Assembly (NCBI GenBank): GCA_019914945.1
Contig: CM034099.1
Location: 3,038,001-3,102,000 of the forward strand
Source of the DNA: Typha latifolia
Lineage: Eukaryota > Streptophyta > Magnoliopsida > Poales > Typhaceae
DNA: 64,000 nt
Direction of reading: 5' to 3'
Shown here: positions 36,341 through 48,570 of the stretch, piece after piece
How positions within the stretch are numbered: the stretch's first letter is position 1
Layout: each line of letters opens with the position of its first letter
Program-made: the position numbers and the translations under genes
The notes under the pieces: generated by a model
Seen by the model: the letters and a program-made list of their open reading frames with translations, nothing else
Told to the model about the DNA's origin: nothing
The model's database searches: none

Positions 36341-37980
36341 GAGCTCAAAGGACAGAAGAAATTAGGGAAATAAGAATGTTGGGGCTCCTGCGGATTCACA
36401 CATAGATTACCTCAAGGATACAAAGAGTTTGGTCCAACGAATGCAGCCATCCACATCAAAGACGCCCTCCCATCCTTCCTTCACTGGAAAGCATTGCTGG
36501 TGGCGAAGATAATTCTTTTCACCTGTAGTATTATTCTTTTATATTTACTTCTAAAGGATAGTTCGGTGAAGTTTTTCCCGAATGATGCATACTATCCTTT
36601 CTAGTTGCAAGTGCAGCTAGATATCAAAGTACCTACACTATAGCAATGGATGGGAAGGCAGAATGCTCAGTCTCTGAAAAGAAAAGAGACTTTCAGTTCT
36701 TCTTATACCAGAGTATGCAAGTCTTATTTCGTCCTTGTTCCTATTCTTTCCTTTATAATCTTTTGCAGGAAGTTTTTTTGTCTTAGCTTCGTAGCTGTAT
36801 TCCCTAGGTCTGGGTTTATTTTAACAGGAAGCCCAGTGGACTGTGAGGGATTTATAGGATATTCGTTACAATTCATAAGATATTGAAAGATGTGCAGATT
36901 ATTCTTTCTCCTTGATCATGATCCAGAAAGATGCATCTCTTATCTATATTGTTATGTATGTAGATTCTTGCGTGGTAGAATTGCATGCTATTTGCGCATT
37001 TGATGTTGCTTAAATTCCCAAACGTTGGTTTGGTACATTGTCAATCTCCACTTCTTTAAGTATCCATGAAGTTTATGGCCTCATTTCAATAGACTCTTCA
37101 GAAAGAAGCCCTCCGTTACCTGAGACAAGAAGCAGACGTCGCGTCTTTCTCTTCGTCTGCTGTTTTTGCTGTCTCATCATCTGCAAACAGAGCTATGATT
37201 TTTTCGACAGACGGCAAAATGTAAGTTACTTGTTTTAAAATAATCTTTTATTTTCATTTTTTAAATTTTTTTTCAGGGAATGTATTGGAGCGAAAAAGAT
37301 AACTCAAATTTATAATTATTATAATAAATGCCAACATACGAAAAATCTATTCACATAAAGAAATTTTAACATCCTGCTTTCATTTATCTGGATTGCAGGA
37401 TAATTCCTGTAGGATTTTATTAGAAACCAAGAGGTTTGAGTTAATAGTTGTAGGACCAGAGACATCATTATGTGTAAATTACGAAAAACTTCACATCATT
37501 AACTTACCCCTACCTAATATAAAAGTAAAAGAGCTTTACACCAAACTAAATTCTATTCTAAATTTTTTTTTACTGAAATAGACTATATTTTAAACTTATT
37601 ATCAATTTTTATTTATTTATTGTAGTAATAATAAAAATGTTGTACTGATCAATGTTATATATATATATATATATATATTTAACTTAGTTAAAATATCTAG
37701 CGATAAATATGTTAAATCGATCAGCGTTTTTATTAGGTCTATTTCTATAAAAATTCCGAATGATGTCTATTTCTATAAAAAATAATAATAATGGTTTAGT
37801 TGATTCAAAAACTCAAAAGTAAACAAAAAAATTTCACACCCTTATATTATATTATATATATATAATATGACCTTTCGTGCGTGGAAGTTAGCGAAAGTTC
37901 GCTTTGATTGGAAGGGAATTCCAATTGGATACAGAACTTAAATGGAAATATTTATTCTCTAAAATAGGGTCGAGCAAGCA
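36341..37980. other. GAUT 3'UTR and spacer before MUB
   Basis: The first about 550 bp probably hold the GAUT 3'UTR. The remainder is very AT-rich, with a TA tract at 37656-37678 and a second short one near 37850. No gene was recognised. Confidence 0.5.
37656..37678. repeat. (TA)n microsatellite
   Basis: About eleven TA units in AT-rich spacer DNA. Confidence 0.85.
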
Positions 37981-38807
37981 AGGAAGGTAATGGAGGAAAC
38001 GTTTCTTAATTTAATTCCCTTTGTAGTTTTCTCGTCATCTTTTACATGGTCTTCGGAGATCGGAACTAGATTGGCTGATTCGTTTGACCGCAGATTTCGG
38101 CGACTTTCATTCCTCAGTTATCGACTCCTTCCAAATAATTTATTTTCTCTTTTTCTTTTTCTTTTTTGCTTCACTCATTGGATTTTGTCCATTTCATTCA
38201 GCTACACGCTTCGGTTTCCGAACTCATTCTTTCGCCATACTTGGAAACGGACCAACTTGGTCTGATGGCTATCGTATAATCCCTCTCTCTTTTTGAACGA
38301 TTTCGATGAGATTGGAAGGTAATCCAGGTCGTCGTTTGGTGGTTTTGATGGAGAGAAGGGCGTTTTGAAGTCTTCTTTGGTGTTTTGGGGGAGACCCAGA
38401 TCGAGATTTGGGTGCTTCAGTGTGAAAGGTGAGATCTTGAGGGTTTATTTGCTGTCATTTGGTGCTTGTGAGCAGTAGCAAGTAAGGTATTGCGGTACTT
38501 CGAATCAGTTTGAGGTTTTCTGGAGGTGCCAAGATCGAGATTTGGTTGGATTTTGGCATCTGATAAGGAACTGATTTAGATAAATATTTTGTAATTTTGA
38601 AGACAGTTTTCAAGTCTCGTTTTTCTCCTTTTTACATTTCTTTTGCCTTTTGCTTCTTTAACGCCGTCATCTTTTCTATGATCCTCTTGTTTTGTTTGAT
38701 TTTGTTACTTATTTTTCAGATAGAAGTTCTTTTAAAGAAAATGTTGCGCCATAGATCTTTGTTGAGGAATTAGAGAATTTTTTGCAGAAACTATTAGATC
38801 TTTGGAG
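37981..38807 (+). other. Probable 5'UTR of the MUB gene, with a leader intron
   Basis: Sequence composition changes to a mixed, pyrimidine-rich leader. A good donor (GAAAGGTGAGATC, GT at 38429) and acceptor (TTTTTTGCAG, ending 38787) would remove a 359-bp leader intron and place the next exon 20 bases before the ATG. The open frames seen here begin with stray ATGs and match nothing. Confidence 0.45.
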
Positions 38808-41800
38808 ATGTCTGGAGTGCATGAGCTGGTAGAAATCAAATTTCGGTTGCATGATGGTTCAGATATTGGTCCCAATACGTACTCCATCGCGACTAGTATT
38901 GCCACCCTGAAGGAAAGAATACTTGCTCAGTGGCCTAAAGGTTAGTTTTCTCGTGTATGATGTTTTTGTTATGATCACAAGATTATCTTCTAATTAGTCT
39001 TTCCTGGATTTATCCAATATGGACTGTTTTGAAGTCCTCCATAAAGCTGCATATGTATTATGGTCAACATATAGGCAAGAGTTTCTGTTTACTCTTTTTA
39101 TTTCTTGTATCTGATATAGGCACTGTTAATCTTGTGCCATGTATCTCTCGAATATGAATGGTATTCTTGTGGTACTCTGCTCTATGGTCTGTTCCGTGCC
39201 ACATGTACTTGGAGCGTTGATGTGAGAAAATTTGATATCGTCTACTAAAACATCTTTGTCTTCATTTATAAGGCCTTTCAGATAATGAGTTTTTTGTGGT
39301 ACGTCACTTACAGAATTTTGTTTTCAAAATTAAGGAAATTAGGATATCACCTTGTTGGTCCTTTGGTATGATATGATGTTACTCCAGCCTGATCTTTTGA
39401 TGATTTGATATGCTTTGAGTATTTGAGACAAATTTTCAAGAATAACATTTTCATGGGGCTGGAACATTTTTTATCCGATTTTAGTCATTGCTAATTTTGT
39501 ACTTTCTGTAACTATGGTTGCTGAAGTAGATATGTGTTTTCAGTGTTGGCGCTGATTAGGTAGACAGTACTAGTAGAAAGTTATTACCTATTGGCGGTCG
39601 AAAGAGTAAGGTAGCCATTTGCAATTAAGTAAACACTATATCTTTATGCTGGTCAACAACCTGCATTAATAAGAACTACGTTAACCTATGGTGTAAGTTT
39701 GACACCTTGTATGTTCTTTTTGGCTTGTAGTTATAGCTGAACAGCAGCTATAGCTGCTTTTGGCTAACTGTCAGTTATCTCAATTATTTCAATGCCAGAT
39801 TTTTGTTTCTTTACTATATTCATCTTGTTGGTGGTTCTAGATTTTGTTTCTTCTCTCTATTTTGAACTCAGCTTATGTTGCTATCTTTTTCACTATTTTG
39901 GATTTTTAGTATCCATAGATTGCTTAGTCTGTGTACTATTTAATTCAGTCGAGTAATTGCTCCAACTTGGATGCACCCTATGCAAATTAATTGAATGGTT
40001 AATCCTCCTAATGATGATCAGAGTCATCAAACTATTGGATGGAGCATCTTACATCTAGAAATTAAATACAAACATTATAGCACGTCTCATTAAACCTCCA
40101 TTCCAATATTCTTACTTGCCAAGTTTTTTATTACTTTTGTAATTTGGTTTACTGAAGCATTGGCCTTTCACTTGATGAGAAGATTTATACTCCCAAATGC
40201 TGTTGAACTACAATGTTTCTTTTACCCTATAGAAAGTACTTTTACTGAAATAAAAGATCATTTGAAAAGGAAATAGGCAAGATACTAGGTGAAAAGTGAT
40301 TCAGATGATCTCAGGATTGCTAGAGCAGGAAGTTTATGAGACTTGTGAGGGTATCAATCACTTATCTTCAGTTGAAGACAAAGAACAAAACAATATAAAG
40401 GAAAGCAAGAATTGTATGATAATAGTGATAGTTCTATTATGATTTGGCATATTGGTATGATAAGTTTGAGTACTTATCAGTTCATAGGAGCAAGCATACA
40501 ATGATTAACCAATGAATATAGATGAAAGGAAGTAACAGAGAATTCATAATAACTGGGCCAGATGTTTGAATACTCTGTCCACTTAAAGTCAATTTTTGCT
40601 TTAGAGTTTGTGCATCCCGTGGGTATGGACATAATGAGAATCCTTGTATGAGAAAAGATGATTGATACCTCAGGGAGGTGATTAGTAGTTCAAATAGCCA
40701 CTCAAAATTTCCTTACCTTGACTTATAGGTCTTTCATGTGGCACATGCTGAATAGAAATTATTACTATAGTTTACGATCACTTGGTGTGATGGTAAGACT
40801 TGCTCCTTACATCAATAATTTACGAGTCAGAATTGAAGGTAAGGTTGTGTGCATCTTCCTCCCCAGCTTTGATGTCGCATGGAGCCTCATTCATTAGAAT
40901 GCTCTCTTTCATAAGTATAGTGTTCATTACTGTGTCATTTCCTCAGAATATATTGATTTCTTTCCAACATCTTCTTATAAAATTTAAATAGTGTAGAATT
41001 GAAGAAAGTTTTCAGAACTAAACTTTCATATTCCTGACTATTCTTCTCTGGATCACAAGAAAATTATATATTGCTTGAACGGTCTTGCGCCTCTGCATGT
41101 GCACATCAAGTCACGTACCAAGGGAGTTGAGCAAAGTGATTGTGAAAGTACAAGGAATTTAGGTAGGCATGTCACCATAGAATTACTTGATACTTATTCT
41201 ATATCTGAAGAAACTTGTGATCCCCTTACAGTAGACCAGGAAATTTATGAGAGTGTTCAATCACCATATCCTTTCAAGAGAAAATGGTGGAGACAAGGTC
41301 TATTTTTGACTAATGGATTAGTGCATCAGTCACAATTTACTATACTTTAGCAAGGGCCAGTGAAAAGCTAGTTATGTATATCCAAAATTGAATCTATTTG
41401 ATAGGCATTAATGTCAAGTAATTGCTATCTTACTACTGTTGTTGCCTTATATATCTACTGTGTGCTATGCATACTTGTAATCTACAATTTGTATGCTATT
41501 ATTTTCTCAGCTTGCTAATTGTAAAGAATTAAACAATTTGGCCTTTTATGACAGAGAAGAAAAATGGTCCAAGGACGATTAACGATCTTAAGTTGATCAA
41601 CGCTGGAAAAATATTAGAAAATAATAGAACTCTGGCGGAGTGCAAAAGTCCTATATGTGATTTCTCTGGGATGACAACTATGCATGTCGTTGTCCGCGCC
41701 CCTTCTGCAGAGAGAGGAACTGGTAAGCATTATTCGTTATGCTATTATAAATTGTGAGTAGGACATGCTATTATGCTTAACTGAATTCTATTATCGATTA

Positions 41801-41862
41801 TTTCAGAGAAAAGAGCTGCAAAAGAGCCAAAAGAGATCAAATGTGGTTGTGTCATTTTATAA
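38808..41862 (+). CDS. MUB: Membrane-anchored ubiquitin-fold protein (MUB)
   Basis: Three exons, 38808-38940, 41555-41722 and 41807-41862, join in frame to give 118 residues. Recognisable segments are MSGVHELVEIKFRLHDGSDI, ATLKERILAQWP, NGPRTINDLKLINAGKILEN, NRTLAECKSP, and TTMHVVVRAP in a ubiquitin fold. The protein ends KCGCVIL, a CaaX box whose final Leu favours geranylgeranylation; the extra Cys two residues upstream may be palmitoylated. MUBs sit at the plasma membrane and recruit certain E2 ubiquitin-conjugating enzymes; they lack the C-terminal Gly-Gly of ubiquitin and are not conjugated themselves. The length equals that of known family members. Intron 1 is long (2.6 kb) and carries a SINE-like fragment. 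The gene follows GAUT on the same strand. Confidence 0.95.
40781..40900 (+). mobile_element. Possible degenerate SINE in MUB intron 1
   Basis: CTTGGTGTGATGGTAAGAC resembles a tRNA-derived box A, and GAGTCAGAATTGA 43 bp downstream resembles a mutated box B. A conserved-looking tail follows (GGTTGTGTGCATCTTCCTCC, then GATGTCGCATGGAGCC). The spacing suits a SINE head, but no poly-A tail or target duplication was identified, so this is tentative. Confidence 0.35.
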
Positions 41863-43731
41863 CCAGTTTATGCTAGAAGAAGCAGCAGATGAGCAAATTG
41901 GATTAGTACTTGAATTTTTTTTCTTTTTTTTTTCTTTTTGTGCCTCTCGTTAGTCCTGGAGGCTATAAGTGCCTAGTGGCAATTGTTTCTTGGTTATGAT
42001 AATCTTTGTTGAATCTGGTATTTGCATCGACTAAAGAATTTCTCAAAGTCTCCAGAAATTGTGTTCATGGGGATTGCAGAAACAGCTAATTTCAATCTTT
42101 CAAGTCGAGGCATTTTGGCTGAGGTTGATGTGAGCATTCTGTACATTCAAATGTGTATCAGACCTTACAGTTAGAGAGAATCTTACTTTTGTCTCATTTC
42201 CTTCATTTTTTGCTTTTCTGATTGCTCGTCTTTCAAAATATTAAATTGAGAAGCATCCTTCTCTATTCAACCATAATTTAGGCCCCACCAGACTGTTACC
42301 CGTTGTGACATCCATTAGATGGAAATGAGAGATAACATCAACACATAGCTTAGCCTAGCAATTGACAGGGAATTACTTGTTTCTTTCTATGGTGATTGCC
42401 GTATAGCAGACCTTGGAATAACTATTCCAAGTGGAATATGTTTCTTTCCTTGCACATTGATCTTGATGCAGATGGTTCAGGTGTAAATTTTTACTTTGTC
42501 GTGCAATATATTCCAGAGGTAAGTTAAAATCTTTCTGTTGATACCTGCCCACGAGATAGCAGTCCTAATGTTAAAAGGACACAAAAATTTTGTGTAAACG
42601 TTCTCGAGTTCGTATCCCAGCAATTAGGATACCATTAAGCTCTCACTTCTTTCTTAAAATTCTCTTTTGTTGCTATTATTTGTTTATTTTGGATAATCAC
42701 TATTGGTTTGTTGACCCAACTGCAGCCATTAGAGATATTTTCAATATGAACTTCATGGGCTGTAGAGAAGACTCCTGGTAAGGGTTGATGCTGATGGTAC
42801 ACAAACCAAAACCTTTCACACAAAGTTGGAGAAATCAGCAATTTCATCACAGAGTAAATGAAGATAAAGGAAAGCATAGTACCCCTGTTTTTTTTTTCCC
42901 GTTTACTTCATTAAATAAGAAGGTCGTCACCTACACAATGCCGAAAAGAATCATGTTACTGAAGCTCCCTCAATATATTCTTGCAGGTATTGTAATGTAC
43001 TGTTATACGCTATCAGTACAAATTTTCTCTTATAAATATAGCCAGTTTGACAATCATTTCCTATCTTATCGCCTAAAAAGCCAAGCAACAAGTACATCTT
43101 AAACTTCATTGTTAGGGATGAAGACAATAAGCTAAAACTCGTAGTACTCATTTCAAAGGTTTAAACGTGCATTTCTTTGAAGCTTATTTGTGTACAGATA
43201 TTTCTCTAACTCGGTTAGATGTAAAATGTAAGTAAATAGCCTGATTAGCTCAGTTACTATGCAAAGTGTCTTTCACATTCACATATATATCTGTAAATCC
43301 GAATTCAGCTGGAACTCTCAGCATAAGCCTGAAGCCGATCAAACCTGAGTCTGGCAGCATGTGTTAGTCACTGAGGAGCTGAAAGAAGCTTCATCAATCA
43401 TCGACCAAATATGATGAGGTCTCCAACCAAATTGCTGCTTTCCCTGCTAAAAGCAAATAATTGCATCAAACATTCTCAATAATTCTGGAACCAGTGACAA
43501 TCCCTTCCAAATGCACGATAATGTGAAGCACATCAAATACTGTTCTCCATTTTACCAACTTCACTGTTAACTGTCAAGTGTTTTGGAAGTACAAAGAACC
43601 TGATCAAAATCATCTAGACAAGTGACTGTGCGAGCAATGGATTCCAACAGTAGGTCTCTGGATCACTGCTAATTCCTGATAAGCATATTCTTGTGTCAGG
43701 TATTAGTTATGGAAACTAGGGGTACAGTTGG
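41863..43731. other. Region between the convergent MUB and PPR genes
   Basis: The 3'UTRs of both genes should lie here. A small perfect inverted repeat, CTTGGAATA-AC-TATTCCAAG, occurs at 42412-42431. GAGTTCGTATCCC near 42605 resembles a box B, but no tRNA can be folded around it. No gene was recognised. Confidence 0.5.
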
Positions 43732-46700
43732 TCACTTGCGTCGGCGCTTCATCTCCTGCATGATACAATATGAGCTTTAGCAAGGCGTAGTCAGTATTCT
43801 TGAACACAATTTGGACATAATAATGGCTATAACTCAAATCTCTTGCCTTCATTTTCACCCATTTGCTTCAAAAGGTTAAGATGCTAGTTACTGTGGAGAA
43901 TGTTTTCCTGATTGTGTACATATTATGACCATGTTTCGACAATCCAAAACACACTGGCCAAACTGTCCGTGATTTTTCACATCTTGTTATCCAAATCATC
44001 CTCAGGCCATGTGGCCAATGTATCTTTGATTGTTGTGCATCCTATGATTGTGCTATGGAAATTCAAAATATGGTTGAGAAAGATAATATTATACACAATC
44101 AGCATTTAGTATGCCCACTTATTTTAGGGGATGATGCATTTATTTTATATCAGTTTAATAATTAATAAGAACATTCTGGTCCAGAACTCCAGATATCTAG
44201 GAATAATGAGTAGATGAGATACTGAATCTTCAGAACATCTCCCAGAGAAAATATTGTTACTCTGGATTCTGAAAGGATATAATAAACAATGTAATTCAAG
44301 CATGACATTGTCTTTTATGCTTAGATATTTTCACATTCAGGAACATTAATACATTGTGTGAAGTACTTGATGAAATCAGTAATAATTAAAAAGAGAACAA
44401 AACTCTCTAACGAAGCTATGGTTAGGACTTAAATATGTGATTTTAAGGTCTAGATGTCTAAAAGACATTTCATGTTTGCAGACTTTTGGCTTTTAAGATG
44501 AAAGACAGCAAGATACAAGGAAGAAATATGTGAAGAAATTCAACTTTAATTCATGAAACTTAGTGAGGCCTAAACTCTAAACTCTGAAGCTGAGGTTGAA
44601 AACTATACCTGTGAGCGTCGCGGGACTCTTTTATTTCCCAAGTGCTGAAGCATCAATGCCCTTGTTTTGCCATCTGGTTTGAGGCCAATGCTCTGCATCC
44701 TTGCATATAGCTTCTTAGCTGATGTAGTCTTGCCTCGTAGATATAACCCCTGAATAAGCGCATTGTAGATAGATGAATCTGGAGCAGTACTCTGTAGAAT
44801 TCCAATAAAATGATCAAGATATTGTGCGACGAAAAAACTATGTGGGCAATTAACAATGCTCTAAATTAATTGATGTTAGCACAAAAAGTAAATGCAGACA
44901 TTTGTTGACATCTGAAACTGCTTTTGAAAGCAATAATTTCATAGACAAAAAAACCACATACATAAATAGTGTATACAATACCCTCTTTGTCGGTATTCTT
45001 GAAGTGTTAGTGTATGTAATTCCCAACTAACAGGAACTGGCTCAAGTGTTTGCTTGCTAAGACCTTGGAGAGTAGGACATGGAAAATGACAAGCAAATGT
45101 ATCATGGTTTTAAATCATACATATGCCTACATTTTTTTGGAGTTATGAAACTTATTATTTTAAAAATGTTAGAAATCAGGCTTAAGACCTATCAAGACTT
45201 TCTAGGTAAAGCTTGGTGCCAACAAAGCAACTGAATGAAAAATCATTTCATTCATGTGGACTCTACCCATCTTACAGTATAACTATCGAGAGTTAAGTGA
45301 ACAGAAGAGTTATAAGACCACTAGACAAGGCATTCTAACTTCACAAGACATGCAATGATGCATTCATGCGATACTTTCAAGGTAAAGCACTAAAGATTGA
45401 AGATCATGAATATCAAAAATTTCACTAACGACAAGAAAGCAACTGAATGAAGAATTATTTGATTCATGTAGTATCCAGTCTCTATCCATCTTAAAGTATA
45501 TATTTCAAGACTTAAGCACATAAAAGATTTCTAAGACCAGGCATCCTAAATTCCTAATCCTTAGAATATTCAATGGTGCATCTTCACAAAGAGCCTAAGA
45601 ATGGAGTTTCTATACAAAAAAGAGAACAAGTACCTCCAATATCTCATCTACTTCATTCCAGAGAGACCCCCAAACACAAGCTCTTATTAAGGATAAGTAC
45701 GTGAATGTATCTGGGGAACACCTTTGGTGGATCATATGTCGGTAGACTTGTAGAGCAACTTTTGGCTCCCTAGCAACCTCACAAGCGCATATAGCATGAT
45801 TGTAAGACACGGCTGACATTTGTATCCCACTTATTTCCATCTGCCACAAAAGTTGCAAAGCACGCTCCCATAATCCAAGTCTTTGACAAGACATCAGAGC
45901 TATGTTATAAGGATGAGGATTCAACTGAGAGCCATCTTGTATCTGAATGCTCTGAAAAAGCTGTAGCACATCAGTGTACCGATTAGACCTGTATAAGGAA
46001 GACAACAATGCAGTCCATGTATATACATCAGGTAGGAGACCTGAAGATTTCATGAGATGATATAATCTAAAAGCAAGTTCATCTTCACCAGCCTTCCCTA
46101 GGCAGTTGATGACTGAATTGAAAACAAGAATACTTGGCTTTATGCCACTACTCAACATTTTCTTAAGAGTGCTGAGAGCTAACTCCCACTCCCCCTCCTT
46201 AGTGCAGGAAGCAATAATAGCTTTCATAATATCTTCACTAGGTTCAAGCCCATTCTGAAGCATTTCATGGTAAGCATCAAGCGCTAGTTCATTCTGTCCG
46301 CACTGAACAAAGGTGCTGACCAACAAGTCATAAGTAATCAAGGTTCCTCTGGAAGTATTATCTTTGAGTTTTCTCCACAATCTCTCTGTTTCAACCCAAT
46401 TTTTTGCTCTCCCAGCTATTGATATCATTGTATTGTAAACAATCACGTCAAAAGCTTTCTTTGACTTGCCTTCTTCCTCCAAGTTGCCGAACATTTCTAA
46501 TGCAGCATTGCATCCTTGTGCAATGGCAACAGCTTTGAGTATCAAGCTGTACGTATGTCCACTTGCCACTTCTTTCTTTCTCATCATTTCAAATATTCTC
46601 AATGCATCTGTAAGAGACCCATTACGAACAAGACAGGAGAGAAGAGAATTACAAGCATGTACATTGGGAAGCAGGTCAGAGGCTTCCATTGAAAAATACA

Positions 46701-47262
46701 GTTCCAAAGCACTTCTTACTTTATTTGATCTGCTGAGGTTTAATAGTCTTCTCGATAAAATTTCCTCATTCCTTTCCTCCAAGAAATGCAACTTCATCTC
46801 GTGCTCTTTGGTCCCACATTTTGATTTCGGGGGCAATGGACTACACCTAGGCTCAATAACAAGCTCCTCTGAGATTGACAAACTCAGCATAGGAGGATGT
46901 TTTTCATCATAGTTATTCACACCATATTGGTTGTTATCATCGTTCCGAATCCTTATACCAACTTCCTCTTTGTAAACAAGACCAGATTCTATAAGGCAAG
47001 AGCTCACCTTACAAGCCCATCTTCTTGACAAGAAAACATAACCCTTATTGCATCTATTCCAACTACAACAATCTGTCGTCACTGTTGCCAAAATCGAACT
47101 ATCGACCACGGGAAAACATCGAACTCTCTGTCTACCCAAATGTAACCGCAAATGATAAAATGGCACACGGGATTCTTTTATACGGCTAATCGAATTGCTC
47201 TGAACAGGAGAACAATGATAAATATCACAGCTTGTGCTGCAACCCCTAAGAAGTAAAGCCAT
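43732..47262 (-). CDS. EMB2076-like: Chloroplast-type pentatricopeptide-repeat protein (EMB2076/At3g29290 type)
   Basis: Read on the minus strand, exons 47262-45634, 44791-44609 and 43755-43732 join in phase 0 to give 611 residues. About 150 N-terminal residues are poorly conserved and Arg/Ser/Cys-rich, as expected of an organelle transit region. The rest is a string of P-type PPR motifs of 35 residues, for example YNTMISIAGRAKNWVETERL, YDLLVSTFVQCGQNELALDA and YTWTALLSSLYRSNRYTDVL. The close of exon 1, TFTYLSLIRACVWGSLWNEV, and of exon 2, GLKPDGKTRALMLQHL, closely resemble what I recall of At3g29290, whose loss is embryo-lethal. PPR proteins bind organellar RNA one base per repeat and act in splicing, editing or stability; the target is not known here. 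No DYW or SMR domain follows. The last exon is only eight codons, EMKRRRK and stop. Confidence 0.93.
45190..45580. repeat. Old tandem duplication in PPR intron 1
   Basis: Two stretches about 220 bp apart share order and wording: AGCAACTGAATGA, ATTCATGTxG, CCATCTTAxAGTATA, AAGACC, GGCATxCTAA and CAATGxTGCAT. Divergence is considerable. The duplication lies wholly inside the intron. Confidence 0.55.
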
Positions 47263-48570
47263 ATTTACAAGTCAAGACGAATAACAGCAAATTTATCTCT
47301 GTGATCAAGAAAGACAAGTGCTCTTATCGAGGAAACAAGAAAATTTGCTATATAAAACGGAAGAGGTAATAAATTCCCCTCAAGATACTGGCCAAAACCA
47401 ACTAGGGGCTCCAAATGTTAGGAAAGATCAAATTTTGACATCACGAGTGAAAAACCCCATATCGCTTTTAGCAGTGCCAATCCGTCAAAAGACCAATCAT
47501 TAGCCATTAAACGGAAGAACACAGAAAATCTTCCCAAGTTGCAAGCACGCAACAAATTGAGTCGTGCAACTGAAACGAAACAAGAAGACCAGAAATTCGC
47601 AGAAGATAACTCGTAAGGGGAAATCGGCTTCCTTTGCTCGAAGCCCAAAATCAAGCAGAGATTTTTTATCCCAACAACCTCGCCAAGAAGCTTTTTACCT
47701 CTACTACTACTGGGAAGTGGGAAGAGATAATACTGAGCTCCGTCGTCTTCGTTAATCGTTATAAGAAAGAGATATCCCAGATAAGCTTAAAATTCGACCG
47801 GACCGATCCAAACCCGGCTCGAGCCTGAGTGGAAGAGAGCCCGAGTCGGTATAATGGTCCTTGTCTGTTATACTTATATAGCAATATAAGGTACGGCTCT
47901 TCATTTTTATTTTTATTTTTATTTGGCAGAGCTCTTTATTATAGATCACAATGGCTTTCATGTTTTTTTCCTGAAAGAACAGGAAAGTAAGTTGTTATTA
48001 CTTTTATTTTTTATTCCATGGATGATGATTAGGATGCACTTTAACACAATTGAAATGCCTCACTGCTACATCCATACCATGCTATTAATTAGAAAGATGG
48101 AACTGTGTTACCTCTGTGACAAACGCTAAGGAAAAAAAAGTCTGTTTATGTGACATTAAGAGAGTCCCCACTGCAATGAATAAGATTAATTCTAAAAGAT
48201 ATATGCTAATTTTTTATATTAGAAGAGATTTAATATTGGTATAAGCTATTGTAATGTTTAGATGTATACTAGTTTATAAAATAATGATTATATTATACAG
48301 TCTGTTATATCGATAGATCCAGTGTTCTGCAAGTCTGGTTGAATAATAGACAATGAATTGATTACTTTCGGTATTACAAAAATTGTCAGACACAACAGTA
48401 TCTTTACAAGCACATTGGTGGTATCTGAATAAGACCAACAATGGATCCAATATACATTTGTGTAATACTTTACATAATCTTAAAACAGAAAAAATGATAC
48501 TGGATACATCAATACAATCGGCACAGATGTTACCAATCCAACATTATCTGCTCAGATAATTCTTCACATA
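47263..48570. other. PPR 5' flank and SNF2-HNH 3' flank
   Basis: The PPR gene and the SNF2-HNH gene both run leftwards, so this 1.3 kb contains the PPR promoter and leader and the SNF2-HNH 3'UTR. A patch at 47790-47850 with GGCTCGAGCCTGAG and CCGAGTCGG is GC-rich compared with its surroundings. No further gene was seen. Confidence 0.5.

Noticed and set aside
42598..42625. Box B-like GAGTTCGTATCCC
   Set aside because: No box A at suitable distance and no tRNA fold. It could belong to a SINE, but nothing else supports it.
43238..43300. tRNA-like word TTAGCTCAGTTACTA
   Set aside because: Only a box A-like word; no anticodon stem, T-arm or acceptor stem can be formed.
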